From positions 21,849,651 through 21,913,650 of the forward strand of contig CM064480.1 in NCBI GenBank assembly GCA_032716605.1: DNA of 64,000 nucleotides. Reading direction: 5' to 3'. Below, one piece after another: positions 1-10,185 of this stretch. A program made the translations under genes and the position numbers. The stretch comes from Paralithodes platypus (Eukaryota; Arthropoda; Malacostraca; Decapoda; Lithodidae). Position 1 is the first letter of the stretch; each line of letters starts with the position of its first letter. The notes under the pieces were generated by a model. The model searched no databases, was not told where the DNA came from, and saw only the letters and a program-made list of their open reading frames with translations.

Positions 1-143
1 TACAACTTCAAGCATACTGTAGTTATATTTCTAGTCGACAGATTTACAAACGCAAGCAAATGTACACAAATATACAAATTGTATACTGTATCACTCTTCA
101 AATAGATCACAGTACATAGCTTTGACATCCCACTTGGGCCTAC
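1..143 (-). other. Possible 3' UTR/flank of a minus-strand host gene
   Basis: This stretch lies downstream, on the minus strand, of a stop codon at 144-146. It is AT-rich and shows no clear AATAAA signal on the minus strand. Nothing else is recognisable. Confidence 0.2.
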
Positions 144-332
144 TCAGTTCTTTTTCACACCTGTGAGCTTGCGCCTCGTGTCGTCATTTTGTGACCTTGT
201 GTCAGCCCCTGTGGCGACACCAGGCTTGCGCTTGGCGTGTACATTACTGTTGATGTCGTGCACCATGTTGCCGGCAAATAGATTGAAAAGGGCGCCAGCC
301 ATTTGTCGCATGAGCTTGTCCAAGCTGTGTCC
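144..332 (-). CDS. Candidate terminal exon of an unidentified host gene
   Basis: On the minus strand a pyrimidine-rich acceptor (CCTGTTCTCAG, AG at 334-333) is followed by an open frame beginning G-H-S-L-D-K-L-M and ending in TGA at 146-144, about 62 codons. The peptide is basic near its end and contains a hydrophobic stretch (MAGALFNLFAG). No family is recognised. Just upstream on this strand, roughly 398-489, another open segment (MHSIFRDYLSIPMN...) could be a further exon or part of the same one. LINE-a begins at about 495, so the gene, if real, continues beyond it, perhaps to the candidate exon at 5363-5621. Base composition is more balanced than in the neighbouring AT-rich LINE. The call rests only on the splice-site look and the open frame. 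Confidence 0.3.
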   Translation of the reverse strand, partial: GHSLDKLMRQMAGALFNLFAGNMVHDINSNVHAKRKPGVATGADTRSQNDDTRRKLTGVKKN

Positions 333-630
333 CTGAGAACAGGAGGCCCCGGTCAGCTGGGCGTTCTCGCTTCCCAGGGTGCTCACCACCACAGACTTTC
401 TTTACAATGGCGGGAGGCGGACACAAGTTTTTGAGGCTCCGGCATATGTTCATGGGAATGGATAAGTAATCACGGAATATCGAGTGCATACGGGGCTAGC
501 AAGGAGAGGAAGGATTTGTGAAGTGTTTGGAGGATATATTGGTGTGGTGGAGGGGTGATATATAGTGTAATAAGAGTGTGTAGTGACAGGACAGTGGTAG
601 TGTTGTGAGTTGTTGAGATTGTAAACAAAC

Positions 631-1748
631 ATGGCGGAGGGAATTTCGGGAATGTCGGAGGCGGAAGAAAAGCTACAACGTTTTCGTGGGTTTAAGAGCA
701 CAGATAATAAGTTAGAAGAGGTTATTAATGTTGTGAAGGATTTGGAAAAGTGGAAGAGTGATACGGAGAAATGGAAGGGGGATACTGGTGAGAAAGTTAA
801 GGTACTGTGTGTAATGTGTGGTGTGACAGGTGGGGAAGGGAATAGGCCTAGCGAAGGAAGTGAATGCAGGCCTATTTCGGAAGTTAATGATAGCCTAGAG
901 ATGGTATTGAAAAGGGTAGATGAACTGGGAGCAGAGAATATGGCATTGAAGGAGCAGCTGAAGGAATACGAAGGACGATTCAAGAAAGTAAAGGAGTCAA
1001 CTGCATGGACGGTGGTAGGTGAACAGAAAATTAAGAAGTTGGAGGATATTATGGAAGAGCAAAAGGAAGAAATGAATATGACCAAAAAAAGTTTTGAGAG
1101 TGCAGTTGTTGGGGTCATGAAGAACAAGGAGAGTGTCGTCAGGGAGGCCATGGACAGAGATAGGGGTCTAATCATGCATGGAGATATAGAGGCTCATATA
1201 AATGATAATGGAGTGAGAAAAGTGAGGGATATGGAGAAAGTGAAGGAGGTCATGAAAGGTGTGGATGTGGACGGATATGGATGGGAAGGGCAGGTGGAGG
1301 AAGTCAGTAGGATAGGTAGATATAAAAGGGGAGAGATGAGACCTATAAGGGTACAGTTTAAAACCAGGGCAGTGGCAGAGACGGTGACAAATTTTAGTTG
1401 GAGGCTAAACACAAATGAAGAACTGAAACATATAAGACTAAAGAAGGATTTGAGCATAGAACGAAGAAAAAAATAAAGGAATTACAAGAAAAGGCTTATG
1501 AAAATAATAGAAAGTTGGGTGAGGAGGATAAGAGAAATTTTTACTGGAGAGTGAGGGACGGGAAATTGAGGAAGTGGTTTATACGAATAGAAGGGAGGGG
1601 GAGATCAGGGAGGGAAGAGAATGTGATAGGAGTTGTGACGGAGGAGGAGAACAGGGTGGAGGTGTCACAGGGAGAGACAGGAGACAAAGTTGCAGACCCA
1701 GTAGTGCTAAGGGTACGGACAGGAGGAGTGGGATGGTGTAGTTGCTGA
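631..1748 (+). pseudogene. LINE-a ORF1 (coiled-coil/RRM-like RNA-binding protein), frameshifted
   Basis: The ATG at 631 opens 281 codons rich in Lys and Glu with heptad-like spacing (about residues 80-160), as expected for a coiled coil. A basic block follows (RIGRYKRGEMRPIRVQF) that resembles the RRM-like region of arthropod LINE ORF1 proteins. The frame stops at 1476 in an A-run (about 1465-1475). Loss or gain of one base there joins it to the open frame 1515-1748, which continues the family pattern (FYWRVRDGKLRKWFIR). It would act as the RNA-binding partner of ORF2 in the retrotransposition particle. The single break is most simply an A-run indel. Function is inferred from family resemblance. 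Confidence 0.65.
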
Positions 1749-2499
1749 AGGAATGGTAGATTGATTAAGGATTATGTTTAGTAATGTGGATGTGTTTACC
1801 CAGGACAAGAAAAGAGAACTGATATGTAGGTTGCAGGATGAAGAGGAAAAACCTGATGTCATAGCCTTACAGGAAGTAAGACCAAAAAATGCTAGAATTG
1901 AAAGGGAACTGGTGGAGTATAGTTTGGAGGGTTTGGAGTTATATGAGAGGAATGCTATTAGAGCAGAGGTCGGAAGAGGACTGTTTATTTATGTAAGAAA
2001 AGAGCTCAAGGTTAATGAGGTGGATATGAGACAGCAGTATTGTGAGTATTTGTGTATTGAAGTAAAATGTGCAAGAGGATCAATTCTAATTGCCTCTATA
2101 TATAGAAACCCAAATAATATTAGGGAAGAGGATGATAACCTACTGAAAGCAATGGAGGAAATATATAATAGAGAGAACAAATATAAGATTTTGATTGGAG
2201 ATTTCAATATGCCAAGGATCAACTGGGCAAATTGTACTACTACAGCGGGACAGTGTAGCCTGGAAAACAAGTTTATAGAGAAAGTGAGAGATTGTTTTTT
2301 AACGCAACATATTACAGAGATGACAAGATATAGAGATGGGACGCAGGGGAGTGTACTTGATTTGATTTTTAGCAATGAGGAGGATATAGTGGAACATGTC
2401 AATGTGGATAGCCCTATAGGTCGTAGTGACCATGCCTGTATAAGCTTTAGTTGCAATATTAAAACAGAGAGGGATAATAGAAGCAATAAAACAAAATAT

Positions 2500-2748
2500 A
2501 CATGTATTTACCTAATTGTATTTACCTAATTGTAGTTTACAGGAGTTGAGCTAAGCTCGTGTTGTCCCGTCTCTCAGTCTACTTTTTATCCAATTTTTTC
2601 TTGAAAATATGGATGTTCCTTGCCCCTACCACCTCCTCCTCCAACCCATTCCATTTGTCAATACATCTATAGGGGAAGCTAAACTTCCTGATATCGTTCT
2701 TGCAGGTAGGTCTTTTTACTTTGTAGCTGTGGCCTCTAGTTATTCCTG
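2500..2748 (-). mobile_element. 5'-truncated LINE-b 3' end inserted antisense in LINE-a
   Basis: The segment is the reverse complement of the last ~250 bp of LINE-b (compare 48945-49192). It includes the C-terminal codons and the short tandem tail of ACCTAATTGTATTT units. It interrupts the LINE-a frame between K-T-K-Y and D-R-A-D-Y, with a minimal flanking TAT (2497-2499 and 2749-2751). This is an ordinary target-primed insertion and shows that LINE-b was active after LINE-a landed. Confidence 0.85.
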
Positions 2749-4060
2749 TATGATAGAGCAGATTATGAGCTGCTGAGACGGTGTTTGGACATTGACTGGG
2801 GGGAATACTTGAACGGTGAAGACGCTGAAGGAATGTGGAGGAAAATTAGAGTCAAACTGGAGAATGCTGTATCCAAAAGTGTACCAGTAAGGGAATATAA
2901 GTATAAAACAAAATTGAGGAAAAGAACGAACCCAGAATTGCCAATGAAAAGAAAGCTTTGGACATTGATTAGAAGAAAGAAACGATTGTGGGAAAGACTA
3001 AAATTGTTAAAAAAGAACAGGGGGTCTAGTATAGAAGCTAAAGAAGTGGATCTGGAATGCTGACAAATAAACAATAAAATAAGGTGGGAGACAAGGAGGG
3101 GGGTGAAGGAGAGGGAGAGAGATTGCTAGAAATGTGAAGGATAATCCAAAAATATTCTGGAAGTACATTCAGGAAAAGTTAACAAGAAGAGTAGGGATCC
3201 CAGAGCTGGTAGGGGGGTTGGATGATGGGAGTAGAGCGGAGACTGATAAGGAGAAAGCAGAGGTGCTGGGGAAATACTTTGGGGGGGTACTAACAGTGGA
3301 GTCGGATGATGCAGTGCCTACTATTCCCATCAAACAGGCACCGGCACTAGAACTAATAGAGTTTTCCCATGCTAGAATAAGAAGGGCTATAGAAAAAATG
3401 AACAGAAGTAAGTCCCCGGGACCGGATGGGATACACCCAAGAATCATAAAGGAAGGAGGTGAGATGTTGGTAGAGCCATTGAAAATGTTGTTTGAGGTAT
3501 CGTTTAATACAGGACAAATCCCGATGGACTGGAGAGAGGCGAACATAACAGGTATATTTAAGAAGGGAAAGAGAAATGACCCAGGAAATTATAGACCAGT
3601 CAGTTTGACAAGTGTTGTGTGTAAACTAATGGAAACGGTAATTAGAGAAGGAATAATGGAGCATATGAAATCAAACCAACTTTTCAGTGGGAGACAGTTC
3701 GGATTCTTGCCGGGGAGGTCGACGGTACTACAGCTAATTAAGGTGGTAGATGATTGGATGCAAATTCTAGAGGATGGTGATGTAATAGACGTGGTATATT
3801 GCGATTTTATGAAGGCCTTCGATAAGGTCCCACATAAAAGGTTAATAGAGAAAGTTAGAAGCTATAATATAGGGGAGAAATGTGTGAAATGGATAGAAGC
3901 CTTCCTGAAAGATCGGAGACAGAGGGTACTGGTGAATGGAATAGGCTCGGGGTGGAGGGAAATTACAAGTGGGGTACCTCAGGGATCTGTGTTGGGACCA
4001 CTACTGTTCGTTATATTTATCAACGACTTACCTGAAGTTATAACTAATGGAAGTGAGGTA

Positions 4061-4384
4061 CAGTAGGGTCCCGCATAAAACGAGTCTCGATTAAAACGAC
4101 CGACCTAAAATATTAATATTTAATTTTCGATCAGAACGAATGTCGCTTTGTACAAAATATCGTTCGCTTTGTACGAAATATCGTCGCTTTGTACGAAATA
4201 TCGTTCGCTTTGTATGAAATATCGTTCGCTTTGTATGAAATATCGTTCGCTTTGTACGAAAATTTTCGCTTACAGCGAACATTGACGATATTGCGCCACC
4301 AAAATGCTGTGTTCACATAAAACGAAATCGCATAAAACGCCCTCGTTTATCGACCATAAACTCGTTTTATGTGAGACCCTACTG
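4061..4384. mobile_element. Pogo/Tigger-type MITE, copy 1, TA target duplication
   Basis: It starts CAGTAGGGTCCCGCATAAAA and ends in the near-complement TTTTATGTGAGACCCTACTG, flanked by TA at 4059-4060 and 4385-4386. CAG-starting TIRs with TA duplication are typical of pogo/Tigger elements. It encodes no protein. A sister copy lies at 9051-9381. The centre of this copy is expanded by a 21-bp tandem repeat. Confidence 0.88.
4144..4262. repeat. 21-bp tandem repeat inside the MITE
   Basis: About six head-to-tail units close to CGCTTTGTACGAAATATCGTT are visible, with small variants (tacaaa, tatgaa, one 2-base-short unit). The sister MITE at 9051-9381 has only about one to two such units, so the array grew within this copy or a near relative. 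Confidence 0.8.
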
Positions 4385-5362
4385 TATACCTGTATGCGGA
4401 TGACACTAAGCTGTATAGAAGAGTGAGGAGTAAGGAAGATGTGGGTTTGCTTCAAGGAGATGTGGAGGGCATGAAGGGATGGTCTGATCATTGGTTAATG
4501 CCTTTCATCCAAAAAAAATGCAAGTACATGCGGATTGGGACAAGCAAGATAGACAAGGTAGGATACAGTATGTATGAAGCGATGGAGGAAGTGAATGCAG
4601 AAAAGGATATAGGAGTAGTGATAGACAATAAGTTTAATTTCTCAGAACATTTAGCGGAAAAGATAAACAAAGTCAATAGAATTGTAGGGCTGATAAGGAG
4701 GACATTTGTGTCACTTGATGAAGAAATCTTCAGGAATCTCTATACAGCGCTGGTTAGGCCACACCTAGAATTTGCGAACCAGGAGTGGGCTCCATATATG
4801 GTAAAGGATATAGAAGCAGTGGAGAAAGTGCAGAGGAGAGCTAGCAAGCTAGTACCAACGTTGAAGAACGCGGGCTATGAGCAGAGGTTGAGGACACTGG
4901 CATATAGGAGAAAGAGAGGGGATATGATAAGAGACTTTTAAGATAGTGTCAGGAAAGTATGATGAGGATGTGTGTGAAGGTATCTTCTTGCTGCGGGAGG
5001 GAACAAGAACGAGAGGACACTCTAAGAAAATTTACAAAGAAAGAAATAGGCTTGAGAAGGCAAAGAACTCATTTTGTGATAGAGTGGTAAATGAGTGGAA
5101 CGCACTGCCCCAGTATGTAGTCGATTCCGAATCAATAAGGGAGTTTGAAAGTAATCTTGATAAAGCATGGGGAAGACAAGATTTGAAGTTTGATTATAAA
5201 GCAAAAATACAGAATAGTAAACAAAATTGCGTCTGCTACCGCCGCCGCCAACACCGTGAACGACCGCAGCAGTGCAAGTACTGGTACTGAGCTGGATACA
5301 CAGGCCTAGTTTGCCTTTTTCCAGAGGATCTACTGTAAGAAACTGTAAGAAACAATGAACAC

Positions 5363-5621
5363 CTTCCAGGGCAGGTCACACTGTAGCAGCTTGTGCCGGT
5401 TGGTCTCCTCCATCACCAGGAACCTCCAGATGTGACAGATGTCCAGCATGATGTCAATGGCAGTGGAGTATGGAGCTAGGAGCTTGCTGCGGTCCAACAG
5501 CTCCATGAAGGACCTGTAGATGGCCTCCACCTGCTCGTCATTGTTCTCTTCAAACCTGGCTTCCAACAGTGCAGCCTCTCTGTCGACCAGCAGCTCAGCA
5601 CAGGCACCACACTTGTCGCCC
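5363..5621 (-). CDS. Candidate internal exon of an unidentified host gene
   Basis: On the minus strand an acceptor (CGGCAACCAG, AG at 5623-5622) precedes 86 open codons containing CGACAELLVDREAALLEARF, then an acidic helical stretch and LLQCDLPWK. They end at a possible donor (AAG|GTGTTC, GT at 5362-5361). The CxxC pair and Leu/Glu-rich helices give no family I can name. LINE-a's 3' tail ends only about ten bases beyond the donor, so either the LINE sits at the extreme edge of the intron or it entered the exon itself. GC content and codon use differ from the LINE. The donor is weak. Confidence 0.4.
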
Positions 5622-6369
5622 CTGGTTGCCGAACGTTCTCGGGAACATTTCTTTTGGGGTTTTATGGGAGCACCAGTTCTGCCCGTAGTAATGTTAGCAG
5701 TAACACTCCCCGCATACTAAAAAAAGTGATTACACAATGCATAAAGATAAAGTGATCCTACTTAAAGTATGATATATTTATGGGTGCATTTCAAAGTTTT
5801 AGGAGTTTTAGCAATATCTACTATTTTTAAACAATATTTGAAGACGTCCATCGACGCTATCGCCGACGAGTAGTTTACCCTCGCACTTCACCGTTTTCTG
5901 TTGACCCATTTTCTTAGATGTGCGATTTTGGGTTTGTTTTTCACTCTCCCGCAGTAATATATAGTTATTTGACGTCTTTTTCTATCATCTTTAGGAGCAA
6001 CGGGGGTTATGATTGTCAGGTTAGGTTAATAACACTATTGTTGTCAGAGGAGGAGGCGGGTGCTTACCTAATCGTAATTAGTGGGGGAGTAAGAAGAAGC
6101 CTCCTTGTATAGACCCACACCTCTAATATTTAGTTATTTCAAGTTAAAGCCTCCCAAAATTGGAGGTGGGTTTGTTTACGTTCCGCCCCGAGTGCAGCCT
6201 AGCCGAGTCGTATTATTAATGGAAGCATTAACCTAACCTGACAACCCCAATGGAAATACGCCTAACGGCCTTATTGGGCTATCCTTAGTTGGAATTATGC
6301 AAGGCTGGTACATGTCATATTTATAACAAACTATTTGGTACCAACTCTGTAAATTGCTAACTGAATAAA

Positions 6370-6411
<42 letters not shown>
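6370..6411. repeat. (ATT)n microsatellite
   Basis: About 14 uninterrupted ATT/TTA units follow CTAACTGAATAAA. The context resembles the 3' tail of a non-LTR element or SINE, but no element body could be recognised upstream. Confidence 0.9.
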
Positions 6412-6412
<1 letters not shown>

Positions 6413-6980
6413 CTAAACTAACCTGAGAGTTGCCGCCACCATACCCCTGCTGCTGTCCGCACATCAGTAGTAGGGCTTCTTAAATAAGGTAAGACTAAAA
6501 CACAACTAATTTCCAGTAAAAATCATTATTATAGAAAGATTATAAACCTAAAAAAATAACAAATAAAACAAACAAAAATGAAAATAGTTGTGGTCCGTTT
6601 CCTTAGCACTTTGGCTGCAGGCATATTTCCGCCATATTAGGGCTCATTCAGGCACTCATGATTGATTAGACAAGTGTCTGAATTAAATTAAATGTATTCA
6701 GCCAAAAACTAGAAGAAAATAGCTTCAAAATGACACCAAAACGAGCTTCACCCGCAGCGCTACCATAGACATTGACTAAAATTAGCAATTATAGCTAATG
6801 TCGCTCTACATTTGCCTTTGGCAGCGCTGTATATCTTGCGAGAGCATGACTCAGATTCCTCAGTGCCGCGGCCGGCTGGCTGGAGGAAGGACGTGTAGCC
6901 TGTCACGCTCCCGGTCCCTCGCACTCGATTCTTCAGACTTTAAGAGGCTTTAAAATTCTGTAAAATTGCTGTAAATTGCC

Positions 6981-7139
6981 ATGGCGTTCAGGAACGTCTC
7001 CCGCAAGCAATGGATTAATATTGACCAAAAAAGATTCTCAAAGGAAATGAACGAAACTGCGTACTTAAACAAAGCTCGCGGGGTAGCGTCGTCGGACGTC
7101 TGGGATATATTTTTCAAATATTTCTTAAAAATAGCCTAG
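6981..7139 (+). CDS. Small ORF of 52 codons, unrecognised
   Basis: An ATG in a good context (GCCATGG) opens 52 codons beginning MAFRNVSRKQWINID and ending at TAG 7137-7139. The peptide is basic and then hydrophobic (SDVWDIFFKYFLKIA). The upstream 100 bases are GC-rich around 6860-6930 and could be a promoter or 5' UTR. No family is recognised and chance is a real alternative. Confidence 0.2.
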   Translation: MAFRNVSRKQWINIDQKRFSKEMNETAYLNKARGVASSDVWDIFFKYFLKIA

Positions 7140-8749
7140 TAAATATTGTTAAAAATTATAATTATTTAGAAAAGGCTCGCCACCTTATTATAAATAATTT
7201 ATTAGGGACAATGCAGGTCTTTGGAATCCTTATACTGTACTCATGCATAATCCACTGTGGAATAATAATATTGATCATAATTATATAACCCGATATTACT
7301 GGAAAAAAAAGTCAAATCACTCTCAGAGCTCCTTCGGACATCCTCACTGTTTACAAACTTCTTCAGTATGGAGTATAATCAATATTTACCCCTTGCTGGT
7401 AACACAGATGATGATTTCAATAAGTCATTGGGGGGGATCCTGTATCCCACGTTGGAAATATAGGCCTAATTAAAACCATGAAAACACTAATTTCTCAAAA
7501 TCTGGAGGAAAAAAAAAAAACATGAAAAATAAGGGTGCGAGCCTTTTCCCTATAATTAGCCTACCGGTACCTTAAAACTAGGACTATTAAAACCTTGAAA
7601 AGCACCTACAAATAAACCATACTTTAAGTAGCATGGGTTACTCTTTCTGTATTTTGCAAGTGCTTCATTTAATAATAATAGGTGTGGAGTGTTACTGCTA
7701 CTATTACCGTTATGGGTAGCCTAGCCTACCAAGGAATTATCTTCTGTGTTAAATCTTCACATAGCCTAGCCTAGATATTTAAAAAACATACCATAGCTTT
7801 TCATGGCAAGCTTATTATAAAGATAAACAAAATATTCGTAGGTAGGCTAAGTCATTTTACAAGATCCAGCGTTATTTTTTGTGTCAAATTAAACTGTCTC
7901 TGGTGTCACTACTGTTTCGGCTAACTGCTTCCACATCGTTGGTGCCTTCATCACTATCATCATTATGCCTTTCACCACTTTTAGGATAGTAGGCTATGTG
8001 GGATCGTCAGCATCGCTGCCATCACTGGAGTTACTAGAAACACTTGGAATCCAATGAGGAATGTAATTTATTTTAGCCCTGATATAGGCCTAAAGACGAA
8101 ACGCTTAATTTTTCCGCTGATTGAAGACCAGATGGGGTAGCTACAGGCTACCAGTTAGTCACATTCTCATCACTTATACATTCTGCCAGTGTTGTGTTAA
8201 ATCAGAGGAACATTAAAGCACTTAAACACGATAAATAACTGGAAATAATATGCAGTTCAGCAGAGCCGGCGACACTCTGGGTCTGGGAGTGTAAACATTT
8301 AAACAATGAGGTGTGCAGGGTGCGGGAAGCGAGATGTTTTTGGTGGCTCAGTTATTTCGTATTTTTTTACATTTTTCGTTATTCCAGTGACTTATCCTTA
8401 TTGTCTAATAATACTCTAATATTTTAGACATTGCTTACCTTACTGTATGTACTTCAACAGCTATGTTATAGCTGTGGTGGTTTAGGGAATCGAGAAACCT
8501 GCCCTACATAACTCACCACAACAGCTTGGTATGGATATTCGTCTCAGCTAGCACTAAAAATGCCTACAAAATGGACACTGTCAAAGCATTTTGCATTTTT
8601 CATAATTACAATATTATAATACTTCACAAAATCAAAACAGAGAGCACCACTTCAACTAAACAGGTTTGGGTCCGTTACTGCAGCTGCAGGTCGGCTTCGC
8701 TGGCCCGTGTCAAATCCAGTTCTCCTGTTATCTATGATACAGTATATAT

Positions 8750-9432
8750 TATAGGTTTGACTCCTGTAAGGAGATAAAGAAAACCTAATATTTAGTAGTG
8801 GCCCCGTAATCATTGACGAACATGCCTATTACATAAGGCATCCTCTTCAAACACTAATCCGCGGAGTTTTGAATCTACCGCGCAGAGCATTTAAAAACTG
8901 AGGAGCCTTCATCATGAGCGCACACGACCTCACTCATGGCTTCAGTCATTATGAATTGGGTTCTCACTACGAAAAAACTTCGTAAAAAATAAAAACAAAA
9001 AGAAAATAAGAATAACTATCCAATAAGCTTTCCATCATATCGTGGATGTACAGTAGGGTCCCGCATAAAACGTGTTCGCATAAAACGAGTCTCGATTAAA
9101 ACGACCGACCTAAAATATTAATATTTAATTTTCGATCAGAACGAATGTGATCACATAAAACGAGTCCGCCGCCAGAGTGGGGCAAATCCGAGGAGTTTTC
9201 ATATAGAGCACCGAAATATCGTACAAAACGTACAAAATATCGTTCGCTTTGTACAAATTTTTTCGCTTACAGTGAACATTGACGATATTGCGCCACCAAA
9301 ATGCTGTGTTCACATAAAACAAAATCGCATAAAACGCCCTCGTTTATCGACCATAAACTCGTTTTATGTGAGACCCTACTGTACTTGTGTGGATTTCTGA
9401 CCAGACGCTGATTCAGGCGTCATTCTTCCTTC
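8750..9432 (-). repeat. Right ITR of copy A, interrupted by a MITE
   Basis: The sequence matches the right ITR of copies B, C and E in reverse complement, starting TATAGGTTTGACTCCTGTAA at 8750. It includes the conserved hairpin TACGAAAAAACTTCGTA. The MITE at 9051-9381 splits it at GGATGTA|CTTGTG. Confidence 0.88.
9051..9381. mobile_element. Pogo/Tigger-type MITE, copy 2, in the DIRS ITR
   Basis: It has the same TIRs as 4061-4384 and a TA duplication at 9049-9050 and 9382-9383. The empty site is visible in copies B, C and E (GGATGTACTTGTG), which proves the insertion and its exact limits. Confidence 0.92.
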
Positions 9433-9505
9433 ACTGACATATCAAGTAAACCAAAATCCTTAATACATCAACGAATGGGAAGGGGACGGTCGGGAGGGCC
9501 CCAGT

Positions 9506-9603
9506 CGTCAATGATTACGGGGCCACTACTAAATATTAGGTTTTCTTTATCTCCTTATAGGAGTCAAACCTATAATTTATTAGTGGCCCCTCCATCATTG
9601 ACG
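9506..9603 (-). repeat. Internal complementary region (ICR) of copy A
   Basis: About 98 bp carries the complement of the right-end terminus (CAATGATTACGGGGCC...) joined through a short imperfect hairpin (AGGTTT...AAACCT) to the complement of the left-end terminus (GGCCCCTCCATCATTGAC). This is the expected bridge for closing a DIRS circle. Confidence 0.88.
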
Positions 9604-10185
9604 AACATGCCTGATTTCTAAGACTGGAGGGGGACATTCGTAATCATATCATAACTCTAGAAAAGCAGATAATAAAAACAACCACATAGTATTCTTGCTT
9701 TGAAAATATATTTAAATACGGCGTAGCCGAACAAATACAAGAAAAAGGGGGTTCAGGCAGGTGCGTGCTTCAAAGAAGCCTGCTTGACACAAAATGGGTA
9801 ACTCTGAAGATTCTGAACACAGATCTGTAGTTACAAAGGCACCCCACTCAACGAGTGGTGACAAAAAAATAACAAGTTATAAGTTTACATGTGCACATAA
9901 TAAACCCCAACATAAACTTGGAGATAAATTGCAAAGGAACTCCATTATTCTAAAAATAAATTGCTTTCGCAGCTAAACTACTCTAACAACACCGTTGTTT
10001 TGTACTTAACATTGTACTAGCACAATTTCTCACTGAGAAATGTTCATAACACATTTTAACCTTAAATTGTATCACAGCTCTCATACTCCGGTGGGGTCTA
10101 GGGTGTCCTGTGTCAACTGACTGCACCCCCCCCCCCCCCCCCCCCCTTTTCCCGTGAAAGTAAACAAAAGTGACTGCAGGGCCAC
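9604..10185 (-). other. 3' UTR of copy A with a 21-C homopolymer
   Basis: This is non-coding DNA between the YR stop and the ICR. It contains a run of 21 C at 10126-10146 (G on the coding strand). Copies B, C, C-dup and E carry shorter or interrupted G/C runs at the same place. It also has short self-complementary patches (ACTCAACGAGTGGTG). Confidence 0.7.

Larger units (their letters stand above)
1774..5290 (+). pseudogene. LINE-a ORF2: endonuclease plus reverse transcriptase, broken by insertions and frameshifts
   Basis: The endonuclease part (1774-2496) carries the expected catalytic pieces: FSNV near the start, LQEV, IGDFN and SDH. The frame is cut at 2499 by a LINE-b fragment and resumes at 2749 (YDRADYELLRR). 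The RT part (3134-4060 and 4385-4941) shows [29 protein letters not shown] and, after the MITE, YLYADDTKLY. It then continues after a one-base shift near 4940 into a C-terminal domain ending at 5290. The MITE sits between S-E-V and Y-L-Y-A-D-D, so removing 4061-4384 plus one TA restores the frame there. A further frame disturbance lies around 3061-3133. The enzyme would nick DNA and prime reverse transcription, but this copy cannot. Confidence 0.8.
495..5352 (+). mobile_element. LINE-a: CR1-like non-LTR retrotransposon, near full length, with two nested insertions
   Basis: The order is a short 5' UTR (about 495-630), ORF1 with coiled-coil and RRM-like parts, ORF2 with an apurinic-type endonuclease and reverse transcriptase, and a 3' tail of short ACTGTAAGA-type repeats ending near 5352. 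The 3' boundary is supported by an independent antisense fragment of the same family at 29802-30190 that shares the tail. An antisense LINE-b 3' fragment (2500-2748) and a pogo-type MITE (4061-4384) interrupt it. The CR1-like assignment comes from the RT style ([20 protein letters not shown]). Several frameshifts show it is dead. The 5' boundary is approximate and no target-site duplication was identified. Confidence 0.8.
5622..8749. other. Anonymous intergenic/intronic DNA
   Basis: No gene is recognised across this 3.1 kb. It holds a short inverted pair around GTCAGGTTAGGTTAATAA (about 6014-6032) and its partial complement near 6227-6245, an (ATT)n run, one 52-codon ORF and AT-rich filler. 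Stop codons are dense in all frames elsewhere. Confidence 0.5.

Noticed and set aside
450..1175. 241-codon minus-strand frame over LINE-a ORF1
   Set aside because: It is the antisense shadow of the purine-rich coiled-coil ORF1 and shows no domain.
6014..6245. GGTTAGGTTAA/TTAACCTAACC words suggesting telomeric TTAGG repeats
   Set aside because: Only one or two units on each side, in inverted orientation; not a telomeric array.
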